A stretch of DNA of 10,614 bases from Muribaculaceae bacterium (lineage in GTDB: Bacteria; Bacteroidota; Bacteroidia; Bacteroidales; Muribaculaceae). Location: NCBI GenBank assembly GCA_016302215.1, contig JAEDNZ010000057.1, positions 1 through 10,614 on the forward strand, in the 5' to 3' direction. Below the pieces are notes generated by a model. The model searched no databases and had not been told where the DNA came from. It worked only from the letters and a program-made list of their open reading frames with translations. How positions within the stretch are numbered: position 1 is the stretch's first letter; each line of letters opens with the position of its first letter. The translations under genes were made by a program, and so were the position numbers. Shown here piece by piece: positions 1 through 7,723 of the stretch.

Positions 1-528
1 GACAAAGACGTTGTGCTCGGCTTCATCGATATAGTTGCGTCCTTGATAGCGCAATATGTCGCCGTCAATAGAGACGGCAAAGATGTTGCCACCGGAATTA
101 ATGATGCGGCTGATGCGTTCTTGTATGGGCTTGTATCCGGTGTCAGTGGCTCGCTTTTCCACGCTGTGTATGAAGAGACCATCGGCGCGGCTGTAGAAGT
201 CTATGCCATTGTCGGTGCCCACAAACAGCCCCTCGCCGGTGCTCAGCAGCGCGCGTATCATATTGCCTGATAGGCTGTTGGGGTTGGCTGCGTCAGCTTG
301 AAACACATCGGCTTTCTTTCCGTCAAGGCGTACCAGCCCATTCCATGTGCCTACCCAAATGAAGCCATCGGCGTCTTCGGTGATGGCGTTGACTGAATTG
401 TCAGGCATGCCACAGCTCATATCAAAGACTTTAAAGTGAGTGGTGCTGGTAGCCGGGGTGCAGTGCGCTGCGATAATTGCACAAGATAATGCAATTGATA
501 ATATCAAGCGTTTAGGGATAATAAGCAT
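1..528 (-). CDS. Regulator with Reg_prop beta-propeller sensor, probable HTCS (N-terminal part only)
   Basis: The minus strand is open from an ATG at 528 to the window edge, giving the first 176 residues; an in-frame TAA nine codons upstream makes this the first possible ATG. Residues 1-25 are a hydrophobic export or membrane signal (KRLILSIALSCAIIAA). Residues 31-70 contain the two-component regulator propeller blade pattern, GMPDNSVNAITEDADGFIWV followed by GTWNGLVRLDG, and a second blade follows at about 86-112 (NSLSGNMIRALL, then GLFVGTDNGIDFYS). In HTCS proteins such propellers form the periplasmic sensor, followed by Y_Y_Y, histidine kinase, receiver and AraC-type DNA-binding domains in one chain; none of those lie inside the window. 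The gene diverges from the glycan operon, as PUL regulators often do, so it most likely activates that operon when it binds an oligosaccharide. The propeller is clear; HTCS rather than another propeller-bearing regulator is inferred from context. Confidence 0.85.
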   Translation of the reverse strand, partial: MLIIPKRLILSIALSCAIIAAHCTPATSTTHFKVFDMSCGMPDNSVNAITEDADGFIWVGTWNGLVRLDGKKADVFQADAANPNSLSGNMIRALLSTGEGLFVGTDNGIDFYSRADGLFIHSVEKRATDTGYKPIQERISRIINSGGNIFAVSIDGDILRYQGRNYIDEAEHNVFV

Positions 529-615
529 AGCGAGTAAGTATTGCAGTGTTTTTTAGGGTGGTGGGTGTATTATGTAATGATTTTAGGTAATAATGTTCTT
601 ATCGGTTTATAATCA

Positions 616-623
616 CAAAGTTA
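616..623 (-). promoter_or_regulatory. Candidate -7 element for the regulator gene
   Basis: The minus strand reads TAACTTTG, an exact match to the Bacteroidetes -7 consensus TAnnTTTG. It lies 87 bp before the ATG at 528, giving a leader of roughly 80 nt. I do not see a TTTG -33 box at the usual distance, so this is only a half-match promoter. Confidence 0.4.
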
Positions 624-637
624 TTTTTAAGGCAAAA

Positions 638-651
638 CACCCCACGGGGTG
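638..651. repeat. Perfect 14-bp palindrome
   Basis: CACCCC, a 2-bp centre AC, then GGGGTG form a perfect inverted repeat with 6-bp arms. The centre is too short for a stable hairpin loop, so it is more likely a protein-binding dyad or part of a larger repeat. It partly overlaps the outer end of the neighbouring long inverted repeat and lies just upstream of the regulator's candidate -7 box. Confidence 0.5.
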
Positions 652-765
652 AAATTCGTAAAAAATAGGGCGAAATCGGTATTTGGAGCTTCCGTGGCTA
701 TAAAAATGATTTGAAATGCCCACTTCGCTCAATATCGCCCCTTATTTTACGAAAAGAGCCTCGTG
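643..765. repeat. Long imperfect inverted repeat, hairpin or MITE-like
   Basis: The core arms are 655-673 (TTCGTAAAAAATAGGGCGA) and 735-753 (TCGCCCCTTATTTTACGAA), which pair at 16 of 19 positions. Pairing continues inward with gaps, 680-689 against 727-734 and GTGGC at 694-698 against GCCCAC at 718-723, leaving a loop around 699-717. It extends outward as CACGGGG at 643-649 against CCTCGTG at 759-765, with one mismatch. The whole element is about 123 bp and sits between the two divergent -7 boxes. It could be a miniature mobile or REP-like element, a structured RNA, or a control site; I see no transposase and no second copy in the window. Confidence 0.5.
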
Positions 766-773
766 ATGAATGT

Positions 774-802
774 GTGTCGATAGATAACTTTGCGGTGTCG
801 AT
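774..802. repeat. Direct repeat GTGTCGAT x2, 21-bp spacing
   Basis: GTGTCGAT occurs at 774-781 and again at 795-802, start to start 21 bp, which is two helical turns and a spacing seen for AraC-family sites. The copies flank the plus-strand TAACTTTG element. The match does not extend beyond 8 bp, so chance is possible. It is a candidate operator for the divergent regulator. Confidence 0.3.
785..792 (+). promoter_or_regulatory. Candidate -7 element for the GH43-susCD operon
   Basis: TAACTTTG matches the Bacteroidetes -7 consensus TAnnTTTG exactly. It would give a leader of roughly 110 nt before the ATG at 910. No clear TTTG or TTG box lies about 20 bp upstream, which would suit an activator-dependent promoter but also weakens the call. 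Confidence 0.4.
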
Positions 803-909
803 GCTGACGATGTGTATAGTATGCATCATCACGTATGGCCTAAGTGCATAAAACCCTTGTTCTTGACCTCAAAAATTTACCATAACTACAACCGTGAGAA
901 ACAGTAATT

Positions 910-2085
910 ATGTTACCAAGTCAAACTCATCACAATCAGATTGGAATTAAGTCGCGCCACATCATTGTAGCGGCAATAGCGGTAATGACAATGGCCATCT
1001 CTGCGTGGGCAAGCGATGCCTCGGCCGGAGTGATACGCCCGGGCGCCTTGTGGCTCGACAACAAGGGCACTCATATCAACGCTCATGGTGGCGGAGTGCT
1101 CGTTAGCGGTGATGCGTATTACTGGTACGGCGAGCATAAATGCGACACCACGAGCTCAGCTATGGTAGGCGTCACATGCTATAAATCTACTAATCTCGTG
1201 GATTGGAGCAATGAAGGTGTGGCTCTGCCGGTGGTTGATGTCAAGGGTCACGATATAGAGCGCGGCTGTATCCTTGAGCGCCCAAAGGTGGTGTATAATG
1301 CTCTCACGGGTAAGTATGTGATGTGGTTTCATCTCGAATTGAAGGGTTATGGATACGAGAAAGCACGCTATGGCGTGGCTGTCTCTGATACGCCTCAAGG
1401 CCCTTACACTTATTTGCGCTCCGGACGAGTATTGCCGGGCATCTATCCTGAGAATATGACTTACGAGCAGCGTTGCGAGGTCGAGGCCATTGACCCGGTG
1501 GAGCTGGGCGATTGGTGGACTGAGCCATGGCGTGATGCCGTGCGCCGCGGCCTTTTCAACATACGCGACAATGAGGCCGGCCAGATGTCACGCGACATGA
1601 CTATATATGTAGATGACGACGGCAAGGCATACCACATCTTTTCATCGGAAGAAAATCTCACTCTCGTCATCGCCGAGCTGTCAGCTGATTAAACCTCACA
1701 TACCGGGCGATACATACGAGTGGCTCCCGGCGACCAAAATGAGGCGCCTGCCATCTTCAAGCATAGCGGCACATATTGGATGATAACCAGCGGCTGCACC
1801 GGTTGGGCTCCCAATAAGGCGCGAATGTACTCTGCACCATCAATATGGGGGCCATGGACACGCCATGACAACCCATGTCGAGGGCCTCAGGCTGATATTA
1901 CCTTTGGCGGTCAGAGCACCTATATATTACCTGTGCCCGGCACTGACAGATTTATCTTTATGGCCGATGTGTGGCGTCCGGAGCATCCGTCTGATGCACG
2001 ATATATTTGGCTCCCTATCACTTGGGAAGGCGGCAAGCCCGTGGTGCAATGGCTCGATGAATGGTCCCCGGCACAATTACGCTGA
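910..2085 (+). pseudogene. GH43 glycosidase, exo-beta-1,3-galactanase-like, broken by an in-frame stop
   Basis: Read as one frame, 910-2085 encodes a near-complete single-domain GH43 protein of about 391 positions, interrupted only by TAA at 1690-1692 (codon 261). A signal peptide covers about residues 1-39 (basic KSRH, hydrophobic core, ASA). Family-like segments lie on both sides: INAHGGGVL and YYWYGEHK (56-77), LERPKVVYN with E123, GKYVMWFH, SRDMTIYVDDDG with D229, then after the stop NEAPAIFKHSGTYWMITSGC with E278, TSGCTGWAPN, and GQSTY with Q335. These line up with fungal and bacterial exo-beta-1,3-galactanases of GH43, where a Glu acid and an unusual Gln are used; that match is from memory, and subfamily 24 versus 34 is unresolved. 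The frame is unshifted, so one base change (probably a Tyr codon to TAA) explains the break. The 260-residue product would lack E278 and Q335 and part of the propeller, so it should be inactive. It is the first gene of the operon, 97 bp before susC. Confidence 0.85.
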
Positions 2086-2182
2086 CACACCATTTGCCAC
2101 AATTCGTAATCAACGAACTTTAGAACTATTACCTGACAATTATTAACCCTAAATACACCAACCTAATACCGACAACAAAATC

Positions 2183-5100
2183 ATGGATATGACTAACATT
2201 ACATCTGTGGCTCGACGCATAGCAGTCGCGCCGGCAGTTGCCTTAGCATTAGCGTGCTTTGTTCCGGCTTTTGCAGCCCCATCGGCCGCAGCTCAGACTT
2301 CGACGTCGCAGTCATCTGCCACACGAATTACCGGCGAAGTCTATGACGCTGAAGGTGAGCCGGTGATAGGCGCATCAGTCAAGCCTAACGACTCAAAAAT
2401 ATCGCCGGTCACCACCGACATTGACGGGCGATTTGTAATCAACGCTGACCGCCCCGTCAAGCTCACAATATACTATGTGGGCTGCAAGACCGTGACGGTG
2501 ACAGCAACGCCGGGCGTGCCTCTGACTATTAATCTGGAAAATGATGCCACCCTGCTTGATGACGTGGTGGTAGTGGGTTTTGCCGTGCAGAAGAAGGTTA
2601 ACCTTACCGGCGCTGTCGGCACTGCCTCTGCCAAGGATATAGCTGACCGCCCCGTGTCCAACACCGTGACGGCGCTGCAAGGTCTTATCCCCGGTCTTAA
2701 CATATCCAACTCTACCTCCGGCGGCGAGCTTAATGCTCAAAAACAGATTAACATTCGCGGTACAGCCACCATCGGCGAAGGCTCAAGTGGCAGCCCTCTA
2801 ATCCTTATTGACGGTATGGAGGGTGACCTCAATGCCATCAATCCCCAGGATATTGAGAGCATATCGGTGCTTAAAGATGCTGCTTCATCATCAATTTACG
2901 GCTCTCGCGCTCCTTTCGGCGTGATATTAGTCACCACCAAGAGCGGCTCGCAAGGCAAAACCACGGTGCGCTACAACAATAGCTTCCGCTTTAATCAGCC
3001 TCTGACCCTCCCCCACATGATGGACTCATGGCAGTTTGTCAACTACCTTAATGATGTGACGGCAAATACATCGCCCGGCACCGCCGAGTTTGACCCTGAC
3101 TACGTCGAGAAAGTGCGCCAATATTGGGCAGGCGAGTCTGACGTAGTAGCTGATGGATACCACTGGCAAGACGGCCACTCAATCTGGGGTACCGGCGAAT
3201 CAATGGGCGTATATGCCAATGTCAACTGGATTGACGAGTACTATAAGAGCACTGCCTTCGCTCAGGAGCATAACCTCTCGCTCACCGGCGGTACTGACAA
3301 AATTAACTATTATGTGTCGGGCAACTTTATGGATCAGGGAGGCTTTATGAACCATGGCAACGATAGCTACAACCGCTACAGCATCATGGGCAAAATCAAC
3401 GCTCAGCTATATTCGTGGCTCAACATAGGCTTGACATCACGATGGTCGCGCTCTGACTACAGCCGCTCCACCACTATGGACGGAGGCTTCTATGACAATA
3501 TCATGCGCCGCGCCGTGCCCATCAACCCCATATATGACCCTAACGGCTTTCTCGCCAGCGACTTCAACTACATAGAGTCACTCGACAATGGCGGCCGTCA
3601 CAACGAGCAGAATGATATCTTCACAAATCAATTTAAGGTTACAATCACGCCGCTGAAAAATTGGAACATCATCGGTGAGTTTAATGCTCGCATCAACAAT
3701 GACTGGACTCACGAGGACGGCAACCCCATCTATGCTCACGATGCCGTTGACCCCAACCAGACTCACATCCCGACCTACACATCGCGCACCACTTCGTATG
3801 TATATGAATACTCGCGGCGCACTACCTATCTCAATGCCAACGTGTATTCAAACTACATGTTCACCCTCGCTGACAAGCACAACTTCACGGCGCTGGCCGG
3901 TATGCAGGTAGAGGATTATCGCTATCGCGACATCAATGCCAGCCGCAACGATGAGGTCTCTACCGACCTGCCTGTGCTCAATCTTACCACCAGCCGTGAG
4001 AACTATAGCCTCGGTGGGCAGGTGCAAAATTGGCGCACTGCCGGCTTCTTTGGCCGCATCAACTACGATTACGACAATAAATACCTCCTTGAGGTGAATT
4101 TGCGATACGATGGTACCTCGCGCTTCCGTCGCGACCATCGCTGGGTGTTCTCGCCTTCTGTATCGGTGGGCTGGAATATCGACAGAGAGAAATTCTGGGA
4201 GAAGATACAGCCTTACGTCCAAGGCTTAAAGGTGAGAGCCTCTTACGGCCAATTGGCTAATCAGAATACTGACACATGGTATCCTACATACCGCATTATG
4301 GGCACCAGCAACGGCAACGGCGGCTGGCTCGTCAACGGCGAGATGACCAACAAGGCGTGGTTCCCCTCGCTCATATCCTCTACACTCACATGGGAAAAAA
4401 TACGCAACACAAATATCGGTATCGATGTATCAGCTCTGCGCAATAGGCTGACGGCCTCGTTTGACTACTTCTGGCGCAACAACCGCGATATGGTCGGCTC
4501 AGGCAGCCTGATATCCCTCCCTGCCACTCTCGGCGCCACACCGCCCAATCAAAATTCGCTGGCAATGCGCACCTACGGCTGGGAGCTCTCATTGGGCTGG
4601 CGCGATAACATCGGCGACTTTGTATATAACGTGAAATTCAATCTCTCTGACGACCAAACCAAAATCACCGATTATCCCAACCGCGAGCAATATCTCGACA
4701 GATACATCGCCGGTATGGTCACGGGCCAGATTTGGGGCTTGACCACCGTGGGCATCGCTCGAGACCAAGCTCAGATGGACGCCCACCTTGCAAATGTCAA
4801 CCAAGACGAACTCGACTCCTCACCATGGATGGCCGGCGATGTGATGTATGCTGACCTCGACGGCGACGGCAAGATACATAAGCAGCAGACGCTCACCGAG
4901 TCTGGCGACCTCAAAGTCATCGGTAACACCACGCCGCGTTTCCGCATCGGGTTCAACCTGTATATGCAATGGAAGGGCATTGACGTGTCAGCATTCTTCC
5001 AGGGCGTGGGTAAGCGCGACTATTACTTTAGCCCTTACGGCGGCCAGGGTGCCGGTGAGAAAGGCGCTGCCTTCTGGGGCGCTACCGTCGGAGGCCGATG

Positions 5101-5476
5101 GGAGTCGCTCTTCTTCACCGAGCATCTCGACTATTGGCGTGACGACAGCAGCCTCCTGGGCGAGAACTACGATGCCTATTATGCTCGCCCCATATACTAT
5201 ACCAATAAGAACCGCGAGTGTCAGACACGCTACCTGCAGAATGCAGCCTATCTGCGCTTGAAGAATTTACAGATCGGTTACACATTACCGCGTAGCCTCA
5301 CACAGAAGATTTATATCTCAAATCTGCGCATCTTCTTCTCCGGCGAGAACCTCTGCACCTGGACCAATATGTCAAAGGTCATTGATCCTGAAAGCCTTGA
5401 AGTGTCGAAGATGAAGTCCGGAGCCACTTATCCCCTGGCGCGCACATACTCATTCGGCCTTTCCGTGGACTTCTAA
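2183..5476 (+). CDS. susC: SusC-like TonB-dependent outer-membrane transporter
   Basis: This 1,097-residue protein is the outer-membrane barrel that imports glycan oligosaccharides using TonB energy, with the adjacent SusD-like protein as its lid. In order: a signal peptide (about 1-38, hydrophobic AVAPAVALALACFVPAFAA); a CarboxypepD_reg-like domain (about 47-120, ITGEVYDAEGEPVIGASV); a TonB box at about 126-133 (DDVVVVGF); a plug domain with NIRGTATIG (190-197), LILIDGMEGD (206-215), and IESISVLKDAASSSIYGSRA (224-243); then the barrel. The calcium-loop-like DLDGDGKI at 891-898 and the terminal YSFGLSVDF ending in Phe, the barrel-assembly signal, are typical. The length is normal for the family. 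A second ATG two codons downstream (2189) could also serve as start; there is no Shine-Dalgarno motif to decide. The leader 2086-2182 shows no clear promoter, so it is probably co-transcribed from upstream of the GH43 gene. Confidence 0.96.
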   Translation: MDMTNITSVARRIAVAPAVALALACFVPAFAAPSAAAQTSTSQSSATRITGEVYDAEGEPVIGASVKPNDSKISPVTTDIDGRFVINADRPVKLTIYYVGCKTVTVTATPGVPLTINLENDATLLDDVVVVGFAVQKKVNLTGAVGTASAKDIADRPVSNTVTALQGLIPGLNISNSTSGGELNAQKQINIRGTATIGEGSSGSPLILIDGMEGDLNAINPQDIESISVLKDAASSSIYGSRAPFGVILVTTKSGSQGKTTVRYNNSFRFNQPLTLPHMMDSWQFVNYLNDVTANTSPGTAEFDPDYVEKVRQYWAGESDVVADGYHWQDGHSIWGTGESMGVYANVNWIDEYYKSTAFAQEHNLSLTGGTDKINYYVSGNFMDQGGFMNHGNDSYNRYSIMGKINAQLYSWLNIGLTSRWSRSDYSRSTTMDGGFYDNIMRRAVPINPIYDPNGFLASDFNYIESLDNGGRHNEQNDIFTNQFKVTITPLKNWNIIGEFNARINNDWTHEDGNPIYAHDAVDPNQTHIPTYTSRTTSYVYEYSRRTTYLNANVYSNYMFTLADKHNFTALAGMQVEDYRYRDINASRNDEVSTDLPVLNLTTSRENYSLGGQVQNWRTAGFFGRINYDYDNKYLLEVNLRYDGTSRFRRDHRWVFSPSVSVGWNIDREKFWEKIQPYVQGLKVRASYGQLANQNTDTWYPTYRIMGTSNGNGGWLVNGEMTNKAWFPSLISSTLTWEKIRNTNIGIDVSALRNRLTASFDYFWRNNRDMVGSGSLISLPATLGATPPNQNSLAMRTYGWELSLGWRDNIGDFVYNVKFNLSDDQTKITDYPNREQYLDRYIAGMVTGQIWGLTTVGIARDQAQMDAHLANVNQDELDSSPWMAGDVMYADLDGDGKIHKQQTLTESGDLKVIGNTTPRFRIGFNLYMQWKGIDVSAFFQGVGKRDYYFSPYGGQGAGEKGAAFWGATVGGRWESLFFTEHLDYWRDDSSLLGENYDAYYARPIYYTNKNRECQTRYLQNAAYLRLKNLQIGYTLPRSLTQKIYISNLRIFFSGENLCTWTNMSKVIDPESLEVSKMKSGATYPLARTYSFGLSVDF

Positions 5477-5529
5477 TCCCGGCCTATATGTTGTAACTAA
5501 CATCTTATCATGACATCTCTATTATACAA

Positions 5530-7611
5530 ATGACGATGAACACATCACTTCTAAATAAAGCATCAAAGGCAGTGGCACTGGCCGCTCTTGTCGGCGCGTT
5601 CACAGCCTGCAACGACTATCTCGACATAACCCCGCCCTCGCAGGTCTCGCCTGAGACATACTTCACCACCGCCGAGCAGCTGGGCTACTACACGGTCAAC
5701 TACTACTGCACATACTCTAACTGGGATGCCGGCAGCTATGGCAATGAATTTCCCAGCCATGCCGACTATACCTCGTGGATTCACGACGATATGGGCACAG
5801 ACAATGAGGCCTCATCTTCGTGCGGCAACGAGTTCTATGAGGGTAGCGACTATAAGGTCGGTGCTACCGGCGGCAAATGGAATTTCAGCCGCATCAATGA
5901 CCTGAACTTCTTTATCCGCACCGTGCGCCCAAAGGTCGAAAATAATGAAATCGGCGGTGACCCAGATGCCGTCAATCATTACTTCGGCGAGGGATATTTC
6001 TTGCGTGCACTCGAGTACTTCTTCCGTCTGCGCAGCATTGGCGACTATCCCATCATCACCGAAAACCTCCCCGACGACCGCGACATACTAATCGCTGCCT
6101 CTCAGCGTCAGCCTCGCAATAAGGTGGCACGCTTCATCATCGCTGACCTTGACTCAGCCATTAGCCTGCTGTCTGACGGCTCAAAGGTAGGCGGACGCGT
6201 GCGCATCACTCGCGATGTGGCATTGCTGATGAAGGCTCGCGTAGCTCTCTTCGAAGCCACCTGGGAAAAGTATTTCGCCGGTACTCCCTTTGTGCCTGAT
6301 GCCAATGCAGGCTGGGAGGGCGCCAAGATGGCCTATAATGCCGGGTTTACCTATGACAATGCTGCTGAGGTCAAATACTTCTTGCAGCAGGCTCTCGATG
6401 CCTCAAAGCAGGTGGCTGATGCCCATGCCCTCACTGACAACAACAAAAATATGATTGGAGCCTCCAACTCAATCCCCTCAAATCCCTACTATGATATGTT
6501 TGCCACGCTTGACCCATCAGGCTATGACGAGGTGCTTATGTATCGCGAATATAATAGGGAGAAGGCCGGAGGTCACAGCCTTAACCAATATCACCGCCAA
6601 GGTCAGCCGCGCGGCTTCACCCAAGAGTATGCCAACGCATTCCTCATGGATAATGGCCTGCCTATCTATGACCCGGCATCCGGATACAAAGGCGATGACT
6701 TTATCTCTGACACCAAAGAGGGTCGCGACTGGCGCTGGCGCCTGTTTATGAAGGCCCCCGGCGAATACGTCTATGCAGGCACTGACGACCGCATCGGCGC
6801 CTCGCCCAAGTATGAGGCTCCCGTGGTGTATTCAAGCTCAATAGCATTCTGCACCTCTACAGGTTACAAGAAGGGCAAAGCCTTCACCACCGATACCAAA
6901 TACACCTCTACCGGCACTGATGAGACTGCGTCAATAATCTATCGCGCTGCCGAGGCTTACCTTATCTACATGGAAGCGGCATGGGAGATGTATGGCGACA
7001 ACCTTGATGCCACTGCTTGGGATTATTGGAGCAAACTGCGCCAGCGCGCCGGTGTCGATCCTGACCCGCATAAGACCATTGCTGCCACCAACCTTGACCT
7101 TGAGGAGTATTACACTCATGATTTGGCATTGTATTCAGCCGGGCAGCGTATCACCTCGCCCACGCTTTACAACATACGCCGCGAGCGTCGTTGCGAGTTT
7201 ATCTCCGAGGGTATGCGCAAGGATGACCTGCTACGTTGGCGTGCCCTCGACCAGCTCATCGACAACAAGTATTTTGTGCATGGCGCAAAAATCTTCGGCC
7301 CGATGCTTGCCTCATTCCCCAAGAACAAGCTCAAATATGACCAGGCAGACCCGAAGAAGAACAATGTGTCATCTCCTACTGATACCGAAGGCGGCTTTAA
7401 CGGCGACCCCAACTACTTGTCAATGTTCCGCATCTCCACGCAGAATAAATTCTACAACTCAGGTATGACCTGGCACATGGCTCACTATCTGTCGCCTATT
7501 GCTGCCAGCCACTTCTTGGAAAGCTCAGCCGATGGCAGCGATATAGCTACATCGCCAATCTATCAAAACCCGTATTGGCCCACCACGGCTGATGCTCCGG
7601 CCACTCGATAA
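5530..7611 (+). CDS. susD: SusD-like surface glycan-binding lipoprotein
   Basis: This 693-residue RagB/SusD-family protein follows susC by 53 bp. It should sit on the cell surface, bind the glycan and close over the SusC barrel. Residues 1-26 are a lipoprotein signal with lipobox FTAC, Cys27 being the lipidated residue, followed by NDYLDITPP and SQVSPETYF, the usual SusD opening. The GEGYFLRALEYFFRLRSIGD segment (about 153-172) and NIRRERRCEFISEGMRKDDL (548-567), leading into LRWRALDQL, are standard family signatures from the TPR scaffold. It is longer than starch SusD (551 residues) but within the range of larger relatives, and I see no frameshift. Which residues bind sugar cannot be read from family patterns. 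An ATG at 5536 (MNTSLL) is an alternative start and would leave the lipobox intact. Confidence 0.95.
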   Translation: MTMNTSLLNKASKAVALAALVGAFTACNDYLDITPPSQVSPETYFTTAEQLGYYTVNYYCTYSNWDAGSYGNEFPSHADYTSWIHDDMGTDNEASSSCGNEFYEGSDYKVGATGGKWNFSRINDLNFFIRTVRPKVENNEIGGDPDAVNHYFGEGYFLRALEYFFRLRSIGDYPIITENLPDDRDILIAASQRQPRNKVARFIIADLDSAISLLSDGSKVGGRVRITRDVALLMKARVALFEATWEKYFAGTPFVPDANAGWEGAKMAYNAGFTYDNAAEVKYFLQQALDASKQVADAHALTDNNKNMIGASNSIPSNPYYDMFATLDPSGYDEVLMYREYNREKAGGHSLNQYHRQGQPRGFTQEYANAFLMDNGLPIYDPASGYKGDDFISDTKEGRDWRWRLFMKAPGEYVYAGTDDRIGASPKYEAPVVYSSSIAFCTSTGYKKGKAFTTDTKYTSTGTDETASIIYRAAEAYLIYMEAAWEMYGDNLDATAWDYWSKLRQRAGVDPDPHKTIAATNLDLEEYYTHDLALYSAGQRITSPTLYNIRRERRCEFISEGMRKDDLLRWRALDQLIDNKYFVHGAKIFGPMLASFPKNKLKYDQADPKKNNVSSPTDTEGGFNGDPNYLSMFRISTQNKFYNSGMTWHMAHYLSPIAASHFLESSADGSDIATSPIYQNPYWPTTADAPATR

Positions 7612-7619
7612 TCATAACC

Positions 7620-7667
7620 GATGAGGGCGTGCCCAACCACTCTCGGCGTGGGCACGCACCCATCATC
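7620..7667 (+). other. Intercistronic hairpin after susD, no T-tract
   Basis: GCGTGCCCA at 7627-7635 and TGGGCACGC at 7649-7657 form a perfect 9-bp stem with a 13-nt loop. It can extend through a bulged A (GG 7625-7626 with CC 7659-7660) and GATGA 7620-7624 with TCATC 7663-7667. The bases after it are A/C-rich with no T-run, so it is not a canonical intrinsic terminator. A role in stabilising the upstream susCD message or reducing read-through to the next gene is inference. Confidence 0.6.
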
Positions 7668-7723
7668 ACTAACAACAAAAAAACTATACCAACCTATTAT
7701 TAACCATCAAAAAATCAAGAGAA

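Larger units (their letters stand above)
529..909. other. Divergent intergenic control region
   Basis: These 381 bp separate the start of the regulator gene from the start of the GH43 gene. I see no credible coding sequence in them. They hold one TAnnTTTG-type element facing each way, a perfect 14-bp palindrome, a long imperfect inverted repeat, and an 8-bp direct repeat, each listed separately. Control sites for the locus, including binding sites for the adjacent regulator, are expected here. Confidence 0.7.

Noticed and set aside
13..270. Open frame of 85 codons on the plus strand
   Set aside because: It is antisense to the regulator gene, whose minus-strand product has clear propeller blade motifs; the plus-strand product has no recognisable pattern.
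529..909. CRISPR array, tRNA or rRNA in the window
   Set aside because: I saw no regularly spaced repeats, no tRNA cloverleaf pattern and no rRNA-like sequence in any intergenic region.
1690..1692. TAA recoding or an alternative genetic code
   Set aside because: TAA is used as the normal stop of GH16's neighbours (susC ends TTC TAA, the jelly-roll gene ends AAA TAA), and no recoding structure is evident after the codon.
1720..2085. Separate gene for the second half of GH43 starting at GTG 1720
   Set aside because: It starts mid-domain, has no signal peptide, and continues the frame and homology of the upstream part; it is the remainder of a broken gene.
5477..5529. Possible hairpin between susC and susD (ATGTT/AACAT)
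   Set aside because: A 5-bp A/T-rich stem is expected by chance, and the two genes are classically co-transcribed.
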